Source: an uncultured Lachnospiraceae bacterium
Lineage (GTDB): Bacteria; Bacillota; Clostridia; Lachnospirales; Lachnospiraceae
NCBI GenBank assembly: GCA_910578825.1
Contig: CAJTSB010000008.1
Coordinates: 10,571 to 74,570 of the forward strand
Reading direction: 5' to 3'
DNA length: 64,000 bases
How positions within the stretch are numbered: position 1 is the first letter of the stretch; every line of letters starts with the position of its first letter. Below are positions 26,987 to 36,315 of the stretch, in pieces. The notes under the pieces were generated by a model. That model did no database searches. It saw nothing but the letters and a program-made list of their open reading frames with translations, and was not told the DNA's origin. The translations under genes and the position numbers were made by a program.

Positions 26987-28348
26987 ATGAAAAATGCAGA
27001 AAAGGTGATAGATATCAATGCTCATATAGAGCATTTAAGTTGTACTATAATAACAGAGAATGGGGTTGCTACTGCAAAAATATCATTTGACAATTTAGGT
27101 TATGGAGACATGACCGCCATTAAATTTAATGCGTGTGGACATAATTCTTTCGGAGATATTGTCCCTGTAAATGGAAATGATAAGTTCTTCTTGATTATTC
27201 AAGATTTTAGCGTAAGAAAGAATGAAAAAGCAACTGACCTAAAAGTAAAACTGCCAAACGCAGATATTAAAAAATTAGACTTGATAGAAAGTCAGGTATG
27301 TTATGCAGATGGAACGGTATTAACTTATGAAGGAGAAAATAGTTTTACATTTGAGTTAGAAGAATTCATCGAATCGTCCGAAGAATTAAGAGCATTGAGA
27401 AAAATGTATGATTCCAAAGTTAAATATGTTCCTAAAGATTTTGGGAATGGTTGGGTATGTACTTGTGGACGATTTAATCCTTTAGATAAAGACCAGTGTT
27501 CTTTATGTGATAATTTTAGATCAAAAACAATAAGTGTTTGTTCGGAAAATGGCATAAAGAAAACAGTGGAAGATTATAGAAAACAGGTAGAGCAAGAACG
27601 AGAAAATGAGATAGCAGAGAAAAAGAGAAAAGAGAAAAAATCTCTTAAAAAGAAAATATATATTGTCGTTGGTATAGTTGCCACGATAATAATTATTGCA
27701 CTAATTAGTCATTCAAATACAATGAGCAAAAGAATGACATTCGACTCTGAAGAAGAAATGAGGAGTGCTTTAGAGGGAAGATATACCTATTATAGAGATT
27801 CAGTATATAACGGTTATATTGCTAGTAAGCAGATTGTAATAGAAAATGGTAAATGTAAATATATATATTCAAGTCTTGAAGATGATGATATTTGGATGGA
27901 TGTAACGTATTATCCGAGTAGAGGGGTGATACATACATTCGAAGATTTGGTTGTCACAAAAGATGGAGACTTACAACATGGAGATGATATTTTTGAAAAA
28001 GGTGGAAGTGAATTAGTGGGTGGATCTGGTAGTTCTCTTTATTCAGATTCTTCTTCCTTAAATGAAAGTGCATATACTGCATTGAAAATTACGGTTGATC
28101 CTTGTTATTCAAATGGAAGTTATACTATCTGCACAGGAAAAGTTACTAATAGTGGTGAAAGGACATATAAATTTGTTCAGGTGAAAGGTGCGTTCGAAAA
28201 TTCGTCTGGAACTGTATTAGATACAGACGAAACGTATGTGTGTGGATCAGAGGGTCTTGAACCGGGAGAATCTTCTTCTTTTAGGTTATCTGTTCCAAAG
28301 GATAATGATATTTATTCTTGTTCGGTTTCGCTATCAGATTATAATTAA
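26987..28348 (+). CDS. Zinc-ribbon membrane protein with C-terminal FxLYD-like domain
   Basis: 453 residues, AT-rich compared with the neighbours. Domains: an N-terminal soluble beta-rich region (about 1-145), one C4 zinc ribbon (CTCGRFNPLDKDQCSLC, near 160), a charged coiled coil (EDYRKQVEQERENEIAEKKRKEKK, split here), one transmembrane segment (IYIVVGIVATIIIIALI), and an outer region with a Ser-rich linker and an FxLYD-like domain at the end (ALKITVDPCYSNGSY, CTGKVTNSGERTYKFVQVKGAF). Topology suggests the zinc ribbon is inside and the FxLYD part outside. I recognise no enzyme. It is followed after 14 bases by a second zinc-ribbon membrane protein, likely an operon partner. Confidence 0.75.
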   Translation: MKNAEKVIDINAHIEHLSCTIITENGVATAKISFDNLGYGDMTAIKFNACGHNSFGDIVPVNGNDKFFLIIQDFSVRKNEKATDLKVKLPNADIKKLDLIESQVCYADGTVLTYEGENSFTFELEEFIESSEELRALRKMYDSKVKYVPKDFGNGWVCTCGRFNPLDKDQCSLCDNFRSKTISVCSENGIKKTVEDYRKQVEQERENEIAEKKRKEKKSLKKKIYIVVGIVATIIIIALISHSNTMSKRMTFDSEEEMRSALEGRYTYYRDSVYNGYIASKQIVIENGKCKYIYSSLEDDDIWMDVTYYPSRGVIHTFEDLVVTKDGDLQHGDDIFEKGGSELVGGSGSSLYSDSSSLNESAYTALKITVDPCYSNGSYTICTGKVTNSGERTYKFVQVKGAFENSSGTVLDTDETYVCGSEGLEPGESSSFRLSVPKDNDIYSCSVSLSDYN

Positions 28349-28362
28349 GGAGGTACGAAGAT

Positions 28363-28917
28363 ATGTTTTGCTTAAAGTGCGGGGAAACTATTCCAGATGA
28401 AAGTGTTACCTGTCCTAAGTGTGGAGAATTGATTAAGAAAGAGTTTGATAGTTCAAATAATGGACAAACGGTTGTATATGCGTCTCAAAATATAGAAAAT
28501 GCAGAGGAGATAACACAAGAACCCTTTTATAAGAAATTACCAAAACAAGTTTATATTATGGGTGCAGTTGTTGTATGCATAGTAATAATATTCCTTGGAG
28601 TAAATGCAGCAAATAGGGCGAACTTGGAAAAGGCGCTTGTTAAAGAATGGTATGATATGGACGGATCAATTATCAAAGTTTTAGATATTGGCGATGATAA
28701 AATAGAGTATCGACTAGAGACGGGTTATAGTTGGATAGATACGTCACTGGGCACATACGATTGGAAACCATCAGGGAAAAATAAAATTAAAATTAAGAGA
28801 TTTAAAGATAAATATGAAACATTTACTATAGAATTTAATGACGATAAAACTTCATTTAAGATTAGTCCGGCTATTTCAAGTGAGGATGATAGCGAACATT
28901 GGTATCATATAGACTAA
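28363..28917 (+). CDS. Zinc-ribbon single-pass membrane protein
   Basis: 184 residues behind an AAGGAGG site. A double-CxxC zinc ribbon opens the chain (MFCLKCGETIPDESVTCPKC), followed by a polar linker, one transmembrane segment (VYIMGAVVVCIVIIFLGV, about 65-83) and an outer domain of about 95 residues rich in beta strands (WYDMDGSIIKVLDIGDDKIEY, split here; TYDWKPSGKNKIKIKRF). The outer part resembles small DUF domains found in zinc-ribbon lipoprotein-like proteins but I do not recognise it. Same layout and base composition as the gene before it. Confidence 0.7.
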   Translation: MFCLKCGETIPDESVTCPKCGELIKKEFDSSNNGQTVVYASQNIENAEEITQEPFYKKLPKQVYIMGAVVVCIVIIFLGVNAANRANLEKALVKEWYDMDGSIIKVLDIGDDKIEYRLETGYSWIDTSLGTYDWKPSGKNKIKIKRFKDKYETFTIEFNDDKTSFKISPAISSEDDSEHWYHID

Positions 28918-29073
28918 TCTTTTGTGATGGATATGGGGAGAATGTATGATACGTGGCAGCAGGCTTATAGATTCCGGCGGCTCATGGTGATATTCTTATT
29001 TATGATGAAATGAAAAATGGCTGAATCGAGATTTGTCCAGAGAGCAATCTGTGATGGCAGAGAAATAGGACGC

Positions 29074-29103
29074 CTGTTGCCAACAGGCGCCCTACTTTCT
29101 GTT
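29074..29103 (+). terminator. Possible terminator downstream of the zinc-ribbon pair
   Basis: An inverted repeat around CGCCTGTTG / CAACAGGCG with a minimal loop, followed by a weak T-containing stretch (CCCTACTTTCTG). The stretch 28918-29163 contains no convincing gene otherwise. Confidence 0.45.
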
Positions 29104-29163
29104 CAAAATCCCATAAGAGACGATTTGTCAGAAGATGTTTCTTAATCCATTGTACACGAACTA

Positions 29164-29352
29164 TTGCAGCTTATACAGGAAAACAGCACCAGCATATCCC
29201 TCGACAAACCCTATATCAATGTTCTTATCGACACATATTCAAGCGATTATATTAAAAGCATGACTGACAGTAAATATGGAAAAGGGGGTTCTGATTATAT
29301 TGTAAAAGCGTTCCGTTATTACTCGGAGAATAACGCTTCCAAAAACAATTAG
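29164..29352 (+). pseudogene. Possible remnant of a TipAS-type domain
   Basis: About 60 residues (INVLIDTYSSDYIKSMTDSK, then YGKGGSDYIVKAFRYYSEN) follow the pattern of the last two helices of TipAS drug-binding domains, where a Tyr/Asp-rich helix is followed by KxGxG and an AI..Y helix. There is no start-proximal domain and no ribosome binding site. The match is by eye and weak. Confidence 0.3.
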
Positions 29353-29414
29353 AGCCAACAGGCATAAAGCAATCGAGACCAGTTCCGCCGGACACCGCCG
29401 CCAGAAGAAAGCAC

Positions 29415-29443
29415 TTGAAACTCTGCACAGATTGTGGTATATT
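29415..29443 (+). promoter_or_regulatory. Promoter of a short RNA antisense to the toxin mRNA 3' region
   Basis: TTGAAA at 29415-29420, 17-base spacer, TATATT at 29438-29443. It points rightward at the holin-like toxin gene on the other strand. Confidence 0.65.
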
Positions 29444-29449
29444 GAACAT

Positions 29450-29582
29450 AAAGAAGGACACCTGCTGTAACAGGTGCCCCACAGGAGCCCCACTCCAAAG
29501 GTGGAGTATCCCAAGCAAAGGCAGTTACCTCTCAGCGAGAGACGCCCATCCTGGTCTCAACAGGGTGGGCATTATTTTTTTC
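29450..29582 (+). ncRNA. Putative antisense antitoxin RNA of the holin-like toxin
   Basis: A transcript from the promoter at 29415 would run about 130 bases to a terminator hairpin (GCCCATCCTG at 29543-29552 pairs with CAGGGTGGGC at 29561-29570, one G-U type step) followed by ATTATTTTTTT. It contains further small hairpins (CACCTG/CAGGTG, ACTCCA/TGGAGT). It overlaps the 3' untranslated region and last codons of the toxin gene, the layout of TxpA/RatA-type type I toxin-antitoxin loci. The RNA itself is inferred, not shown. Confidence 0.55.
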
Positions 29583-29697
29583 GCTTGTGTTCCTTATCTC
29601 TGTCGAGAAAGGCAAGCAACGCTATAACAAAGCTACCAAAGGCAATCAGCAAGCCGATTATCCCTATAAATATCAAAATGATATCCGCAGCAGTCAT
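29572..29697 (-). CDS. Small holin-like toxin (type I toxin-antitoxin system)
   Basis: 41 residues: one transmembrane helix (IILIFIGIIGLLIAFGSFVI) and a charged tail ending FLDRDKEHKRKK. The ATG at 29697 has GGGAGGT 7 bases upstream. An in-frame ATG at 29739 would give 55 residues (MTGLPEYIGREVAP added), but it has no better site. The hydrophobic helix with IAFGSxVIALLAF and a short basic tail is typical of 'putative holin-like toxin' proteins, which depolarise or damage the membrane when free of their antisense RNA. Its promoter is at 29783-29811 and an antisense RNA converges on its 3' end. Confidence 0.7.
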   Translation of the reverse strand: MTAADIILIFIGIIGLLIAFGSFVIALLAFLDRDKEHKRKK

Positions 29698-29782
29698 TGG
29701 CGCCACCTCCCTTCCTATGTATTCCGGCAAACCGGTCATTGGCTCGGGAGGCTACCACCCCTGTCATGGGTTCCATATTGGA

Positions 29783-29811
29783 ATACTACCACAGTTCGAC
29801 AGGAATTTCAA
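29783..29811 (-). promoter_or_regulatory. Promoter of the holin-like toxin
   Basis: On the minus strand TTGAAA (29811-29806), 17-base spacer, TAGTAT (29788-29783) with an upstream TG. It gives a leader of about 80 bases before the toxin ATG. Confidence 0.65.
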
Positions 29812-29877
29812 TCAGATTCTCTTTTCATGGAATATGTGGAAAGTGTTTCAACATCATTCTCACGGAGCAAAAAGAAA

Positions 29878-29912
29878 GACTGAAAAGCACTGATTTTACG
29901 CACTTTTCAGTC
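29878..29912 (-). terminator. Hairpin with T-rich tail upstream of the toxin promoter
   Basis: A 10-bp perfect stem GACTGAAAAG / CTTTTCAGTC with a 15-base loop; read leftward it is followed by TTTCTTTTT. It may end leftward transcription from the CotH remnant. From 29913 to 30152 I see no gene. Confidence 0.5.
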
Positions 29913-30152
29913 CAAATATCCGTTATTCGAACTCGGCGTGTCCTTTGTTGTTCTTAACTATATTTGTTTAAGTTTTATGTAAATACACACCTATTTTTAC
30001 TTCAATTACATCATTTATTCTAGCTTACTGATTTTCTGTTGCCAAAATGTTGCCACACATCAATTATAACATTTGCTCTCCCATAATCTGCACAGAGTTT
30101 CCAGTGCTTTCTGAATAGCGGTCTATGATTCGTTCCGCATATATATAGAAGA

Positions 30153-33100
30153 TTATTTTTTGACCCGGATGGTCTTTTTTACCTTCTTGCTGTCACAGGA
30201 GATCGTCAGCGTAGCCTTTCCGGATTTTTTCTTTGCGGTCAATTTGACTTTGCTGCCCGTGCTCTTGCTCAGTTTCAGGAGTTTCTTTCCTTTTTGTCCA
30301 GTTTCCAGGTAATCTTGCTTTTCAGTCCCTGAGCTTTTGCCGTCAGCGTTATGGACTTCTTCTGTTTTACCGTGGTCTTGCCGCTCACTTTCAGGGAGGG
30401 TTTTGCAATGGTAATCGTGCAGGATGCTGTCAGGTTGCTGCCGTCCGTTGTCGTCGCCGTAATGGTTGTTTTTCCGGCGGCTTTAGCCGTTACCTTTCCG
30501 TTCGATACTGCGGCAACGGAAGGTTTGCTGCTGCGCCAGAGCACATTCTAGGAGACGTTGGACGGTGTGACTGTCGCCGTAAGGGTGAATGTTCCATAAA
30601 CCTGCAGTGTTTTGGATTTGGCGGATAGGCGGATAAGGGTTGCCTTAGAGGGAGCCTGTGGTTTTGCCTTTACGGTTCCCTTGTATTCCGCGGTTATGTC
30701 GCCTGTTTCCACGCTGCTTGTCACTTTCACGGAAATGGTTTTTCCGATGTCGTCTGTCGTGAGCTTGTAAGTTTTGCTCGTAGCTCCGGTAATTGCAATG
30801 TTATTTGCAAACCACTGGTAGGACAACGTGCCGCTATTATTACTGTCAGAAACTTCTGCAGTCAGGACATCATCCGGATAGGAGGTGCCTGCAACCGTGC
30901 TGTTTGATGTAACTGTGACGGTGCCGGTCAGTTTATCGCCAGTTGTAGGCGGAGGCGTAACCGTCTATTCTGCGACCGTGCCTTCATATGTTCCGGTCAG
31001 TTCACCGCTTTGCACACTGCTTGATATTTTGACGGTAATCGTTTTGCTGATTTCTGCATCGGTCAGCCGATAATAATTCAGGTTTGCTCCGGTGATGGCT
31101 GTATCATCGGCAAACTACTGATAGGATAATGTTCCAGTGTTGTTGCCGTTTTTGATGGAGACACGCAGGATGTTTCTAGGATAAGAGGTTTGTTTTGCTG
31201 TTTCATCTTCACTGTCCGACTTGATGGAAACGCTGCCTGAAAGTGGCTCCTGTTCCGGTCCTTCCACCTGAAGGCTGCTGCGCGTAAAGTTTGTGAAATT
31301 AATTTTGCCGGTAAGATAATTCTTTGAGGAATCTGCTCCCAGGATTTCTACCGTGTTGTGTGCATCTTCTGAGATTTCCAGTAAATCCGCATTGATAGTG
31401 ACGGTGGCCTTCCCATTTGAGACCGGAATCCATGCTCCGTTGTCTGCCGTTGTCGCTTTCTTTCCATTTACAAGGAAGGTTACATACTGTATGTCGGAAC
31501 CGGTGACATCTGCCGTTGCCGTCAACTGTCCGCCTTCTTTGGCTGCAGAGACGGTCAGGTCTTCGGAAACCTCGTTGCCGAGTGATGCGTATAATGTCTT
31601 TACATCCGTAAACTGTCCGTTCATCCAGTCAACACGTTTTTCAATAAATTTGCGCAAGGAAATCATGGCGTCATCGTATGTCTGGCCTGAGGTTCGAATC
31701 TGATTTCCATTTGCATCAAAAGCAAATCCCCAATAGTCCCTGTAGCCCTGATAGTATCTATCGGGTCTATTGGGATCGTATGTAAATGTCTCCCACAGTG
31801 CATCGTTTGCCTCGGCTGCTTTCTGGTACTTTGCTTTCAGTTCATCAATGAGTCCGCCGTTTTTGGTAATACCCTGGATGACTGTCGGATAGTATTTCTG
31901 CCAATACTCATATGCCTTTGTCACGAAATAAGGGTCTTTGACGAGGAAACGGTTCCATTGCTTATCCTGGTAGGGGGCGTTCGATAATTCTGCAAAGTTG
32001 CCTTCATAATCCGGTATGCCAGTGAGCTTCGTGTGCCAGTCATTCCATACAAAGGGACCGGTTATCGAATACATGTTAATGTTTCCGAACGCCCAGTCGT
32101 AATCCCAGTCGGGCCCCATCTTTGCCCTGCCTTCCAAATCCTTGTAGAGATAGGTGCTGTTCTTCATGGAGTCCCAGTTGTTCGTGTATTCGCAGATCAG
32201 CCAGTACCTCACCAGGGAATCCAAATCGAATAAATCGGTATAGTGTACGGTTTCGTTATTGTATGTTGTTGTAAAGTCCGGGCTTGCCAGCGCTGCCTCA
32301 TAAGCGTCCAGATAGTTCTTTGCGTAATCCATCATGACCTGGCTGGTCTTTGCATATTCCGGTCTGCGGAAAAACATGTTTATGCCGCTAAGCTCTGTCT
32401 TAAATGTGGAGATAATTTGTATGCATATTGCGGGTATTCCGTCCTGAAATCCATGTCCAGAAGGAATCCTCCCGTAAATTCCGGTACTGTGCCAGTGTAA
32501 GAGGAGTCTGCAATCGTATATTCCGTACCTTTGTAGGCGACCTTTCTGGTCGTTGTCCAAGTGTAGTCCTGTTCCATGATGTCTTCCAAATCGGATACGA
32601 CGTCCTTCTCGTTAAGGGCTGCGTTGCTTGCACAGATGTCCGCGCCAATAGCGGCGGTAATCTCATCTGCCGTGTCTTCCCAGTCAAAGATGTCCACCCT
32701 TGAGCCGCCGACCCTTATGTGTTCGGACAGTTCGTAAAGCCCCTGGTATTCGCCGTTAAAAATCAGCACGACGCCAGTGGAATTGACGGGGTATTCCATG
32801 CCGATATCCCTGGAGAAAGTATGTACCAGCTCGTTTCGTATATTCGTATGGTCAATCATGTTGGCGAGCAGGCACCAGTGTTTGTTTGTGCCCTTTCCCT
32901 TGGTACCGAGACCCAGCAGGTTTGCTTTCTTATCGAGTTTCAGTTTGTATGGTTTCTTTCCGCCGTTCTTTGATTCGCTCCAGGTGGAGTTGCCGCGTCC
33001 CTTGATGTCGGTCACGCCGTCGTACCAGTATTGGGAATTGTTAAATTCGGTATTTCCCTGTAATCTGATATGTGCCTCTATGGCGTTTTCATTGCTTGTA

Positions 33101-34696
33101 ACCGGAACCTGGCCCTCTGTGTCTACATAGACGACCGGGAGTTCGCTGAAGTACATACTGAGTTTCCACGGTTGGATGGTATTATCATCCGAGGTGATTG
33201 TCACGGTGATAAATATCTCCAAATCTGCCTCCGTGGGGGTGTAATTGTCGGGGGTTGAGACAACCTCGTCGCCCACTTTCCATTCGTAGGAAAGCTCCAT
33301 GCCTTCCGTATTGGATACGGAGGCAGTCAGTTTTTCATTTGCTATTGCATATGGCTTGTCAAAAGATGCGATTTCTGCACGGCTCGTCAGAACCGTTACC
33401 ATGAAATTGCGGCTGCTGGAACCCATCGTTACAGTTAGGGTTACAACCGTATTTACGCCGATGTTATCCGTATGCGGCGTTGCCTTGCCGTTTGATACGA
33501 AAAGCGCATTTTCGTTGTTGCTGGTCCATGTAATGGAAGTTCCGTTAAATTCCTGCGGGAGCGCGAATTCACTTTTGACGGAAGAGATATCTTCTTTGTC
33601 TGCAAATTCAAGGGAGAGCACGGAGAGATAAATCGCATTTACCGCGCTGGAATTATAGCAAAAAGTGGGAAGCGGGTAACAACCCTTGTTTGCAGTCCAC
33701 TCTGTAAAGGTATCATCTGGCAGGTTTCCAGTGGTGGGCTTTTTTTGCGGAGAGGGACTGTATCTCATCATAACCTGCCTGCCCGGAGTTCTTGAGGAAA
33801 TAACAGTTTGATACGCCTGCAAGATATTCTGTCTTGCTTAATTCAGGATAAGCAATGGCGTTTGCCGTATAGCCGTTGTAAATGATATCTCCCGTATTGA
33901 TGCACTGCGATACGCTTTGGCGTGGAGACTTGGCGATTCTTCCGACAATGCCGCTCGCATAGATGAGATCCGCTCTGGAACCGCCGGCGTTGACGTTCGC
34001 GCCGTTGTAGCAGTTGCTGATCGTGATATGACTGTTGGTAATGTTCGCGTTCTCCGTACGGCATTCTCCGATGATGCTGCCGGCGCCGACCGTATCGCTT
34101 TCCCGGGATGGGTTTACCGTTAAATTCCCGCCGGTTACGGCGATGTTGGAAATCTTGGCATAGCCGTTGACCTCCCCTGCAAGTGCTCCGACGGTGGTGA
34201 ATTCGCCGGCGATATCTGTTCGGATGTCCACATTTGTGAAAATCAGGTTCTTTACTTCCGCATAATCGGAAGGGTTGTTTGAGGCGATGACACTGAAAAA
34301 TCCGATCTGCGCATATTTGTTTTGAGATTGCGTGATGTCCATACTCATGTCGATGGTTAACCCTGAAATGACATATCCCTGTCCATCGAATGTGCCGGAA
34401 AACACGTTCCCATCCTCAGGATTACAGGTTCCCTTGTTGCTGATAAAACTACCGTCTGTTCCAAACGGTTCCCAATCCTGACCGGACAAGTCGATATCCG
34501 CCGTTAGCTGAGAGTCGCCGTCCATTGGGTATTGGGGATCCTTACCAATTTTTTTCAATTCAGTTTTGTTGGAAATTGGTATTGTCGAGGAACCTTCTGC
34601 CAGGACAGATATCGGTTCCAGGGAAGGAATCAGCATTGCCCCAATCAGGAAACAGGAAAGAATCCGGTTTCGAAGTTTGTGTTTCGATGATTTCAT
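30153..34696 (-). pseudogene. Decayed secreted CotH-kinase family protein with GLUG-like and Ig-like repeats
   Basis: One former gene of about 1500 codons. It starts at ATG 34696 behind GGAGA with a signal peptide (KLRNRILSCFLIGAMLI). Parts in order: GLUG-like beta-helix repeats (to about 33720); Ig-like linker; CotH kinase-like domain (about 33100-31700; DIKGRGNSTW, KPYKLKLDKKANLLGLG, GPDWDYDWAFGN with likely catalytic Asp residues); two tandem repeats of about 70 residues (SYQ.FADDTAITGA and SYQWFANNIAITGA); and a lysine-rich Ig-like end. Damage: frameshifts at an A7 run near 33740, near 32395, and in AAAAGGAAAG near 30285; in-frame TAG codons at 31115-31117, 30965-30967 and 30548-30550. 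The repeat comparison shows the first TAG replaces a Trp TGG. CotH proteins phosphorylate secreted proteins in spore coats and occur in cellulosome-like systems. Confidence 0.85.
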
Positions 34697-34868
34697 AAAA
34701 ATTCTCCTAATTTAAATTCGCCTGGTTAAAAGTTTTTGACTTCTCTATGTTAACATAAAAAATATGATTGTATAGAGGTTTTTTTTGGACAACCTTCACA
34801 ATGAATTATGGTTTAAGAGGCTACATTTTGGGGAATACTGTAAAAAACGAAACGAGGTCTGAGCTACA

Positions 34869-36098
34869 ATGAAAACATTTCATGAATTATATCTTGATAT
34901 TTTAAAACAGGAGGCAGGAAAAGGACGTATTCTGGAGGAAGAATATGATCCTTATCACATGAACTGCCTCCTTCACCCCGAAAAATATGCACCTGTTATT
35001 TTTGCGGAAGAGTGCGAGCAATGCGCCTATGAGCGTGCGTGCGAAAACAGTTGCATTTTTGATGCCTTTGAGCGGGACGAAAACGGCAAAGTTGTGATTA
35101 ATCCGGAAAAATGTATTGGCTGCGGCGCATGTGTGGACGCCTGCAAGTTGGAACGGCTGGCAGCGAATAAGGATGTAGTTCCGGTTCTTCAGGCAATTCG
35201 GGAAAAGAAGAGGGAGGTCTATGCGCTGATTGCTCCGGCATTTCTCGGACAGTTTGGGGAAAAAGTGACGGTGGGACGGCTGCGTGCGGCGTTTAAGGCA
35301 ATGGGATTTAAGGGAATGGTCGAGGTGGCAGTATTTGCGGATATCCTGACTTTGAAGGAGGCTTTGGAGTTCGATGCAAATGTTCAGGAGGAACATGATT
35401 TTCAGCTTACAAGCTGCTGTTGTCCGGTATGGATTGCCATGATACGAAAAATTTACCATCAATTGCTGCCGCATGTGCCGGGGGCGGTTTCTCCTATGGT
35501 GGCGGCAGGACGGGTAGTGAAACAGCTCCACCCGGACGCAATGACGGTGTTTATCGGACCTTGTATGGCAAAGAAGGCAGAAGCGCGGGAGAAGGACATT
35601 GCGGATGCGGTAGATTATGTGCTGACGTTTCAGGAGGTACAGGATATGTTTGAAACGGCAGATATCAGGCCGGAAGAGCTCGGCGAGGATGAGAAGGAGC
35701 ATTCCTCCCGTGCAGGAAGGATTTACGCCAGAACCGGGGGCGTCAGCGAGGCAGTTCGCATGACCGTCAAACAGTTGACTCCGGACCGTAAGATTGAAGT
35801 GAAAGCGGAGCAGGCGGATGGCGTGCCTGCGTGCAGGGAGATGATTGAACGGCTGCAAAGAGGAGAAATCCACGCCAACTTTTATGAGGGAATGGGATGT
35901 AACGGCGGCTGTGTGGGCGGACCTAAGCGCATTATTCCCACGGATGAGGGGAGAGAGAATGTAAATGCCTATAGTAAAAGGGCAGAGTATAAGACGCCAT
36001 TAGAAAATCCTTTTGTGCTGGAATTGTTGGAGAGATTGGGATTTCATACGGTGGAAGAATTTCTGGAGAAAAGTGATTTGCTTGTGCGTGAATTTTAA
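34869..36098 (+). CDS. [FeFe]-hydrogenase, group B-like, with two [4Fe-4S] clusters
   Basis: 409 residues. An N-terminal ferredoxin-like part has CEQCAYERAC and a standard CIGCGACVDAC cluster motif (near residue 90). The H-cluster signatures follow: L1 TSCCCPVWIAM (near 180), L2 GPCMAKK (near 235), L3 EGMGCNGGCVGGP (near 340). The extra Cys in L1 and the MGC-GGCVGG form of L3 match group B enzymes rather than the classical group A (TSCCPGW, MACPGGC). Group B enzymes occur in anaerobic Firmicutes; whether they evolve H2, consume it or sense it is open. It stands alone; maturation genes hydEFG are not in the window. Confidence 0.85.
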   Translation: MKTFHELYLDILKQEAGKGRILEEEYDPYHMNCLLHPEKYAPVIFAEECEQCAYERACENSCIFDAFERDENGKVVINPEKCIGCGACVDACKLERLAANKDVVPVLQAIREKKREVYALIAPAFLGQFGEKVTVGRLRAAFKAMGFKGMVEVAVFADILTLKEALEFDANVQEEHDFQLTSCCCPVWIAMIRKIYHQLLPHVPGAVSPMVAAGRVVKQLHPDAMTVFIGPCMAKKAEAREKDIADAVDYVLTFQEVQDMFETADIRPEELGEDEKEHSSRAGRIYARTGGVSEAVRMTVKQLTPDRKIEVKAEQADGVPACREMIERLQRGEIHANFYEGMGCNGGCVGGPKRIIPTDEGRENVNAYSKRAEYKTPLENPFVLELLERLGFHTVEEFLEKSDLLVREF

Positions 36099-36238
36099 AA
36101 AAGGAAATTTCTTTTGGGGCCTTACATTGGTGTCAGAGTCATTGCAATAAGCATATTGCACAAAAAGATATCTAAAAAAAGCTAATTTTTGAACAAAATT
36201 ATCGGATTTGTATATATTTAAACAGATTTTCAAAAATA

Positions 36239-36260
36239 CTTGTATTTACATCTATACAAG
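36239..36260. promoter_or_regulatory. Putative AraR operator upstream of araR
   Basis: Perfect inverted repeat CTTGTAT-N8-ATACAAG. The same arms and spacing recur upstream of araA at 37477-37498. AraR of Bacillus binds TTGTAC-type palindromes, so autoregulation is likely (inference). Confidence 0.7.
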
Positions 36261-36315
36261 TTGTAAAATAGAAAAAGATAGCAGCAGCGTCAATGTGGGA
36301 AAGGAAATGAGGCAG

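Noticed and set aside
29474..29893. Overlapping plus-strand frames of 90-139 codons around the toxin locus
   Set aside because: They have no ribosome binding sites or domains and run through the terminator and the antisense strand of the small toxin gene.
30020..30080. Phage or element attachment site around GTTGCCAAAATGTTGCCAC
   Set aside because: The repeat GTTGCCA is short and such text also occurs at ends of integrase genes; no integrase gene or second att copy was found.
30548..31117. Possible amber (TAG) recoding in the CotH-family gene
   Set aside because: Three in-frame TAG codons suggested it, but the gene also has three frameshifts, and other genes here (for example truA) end normally at TAG.
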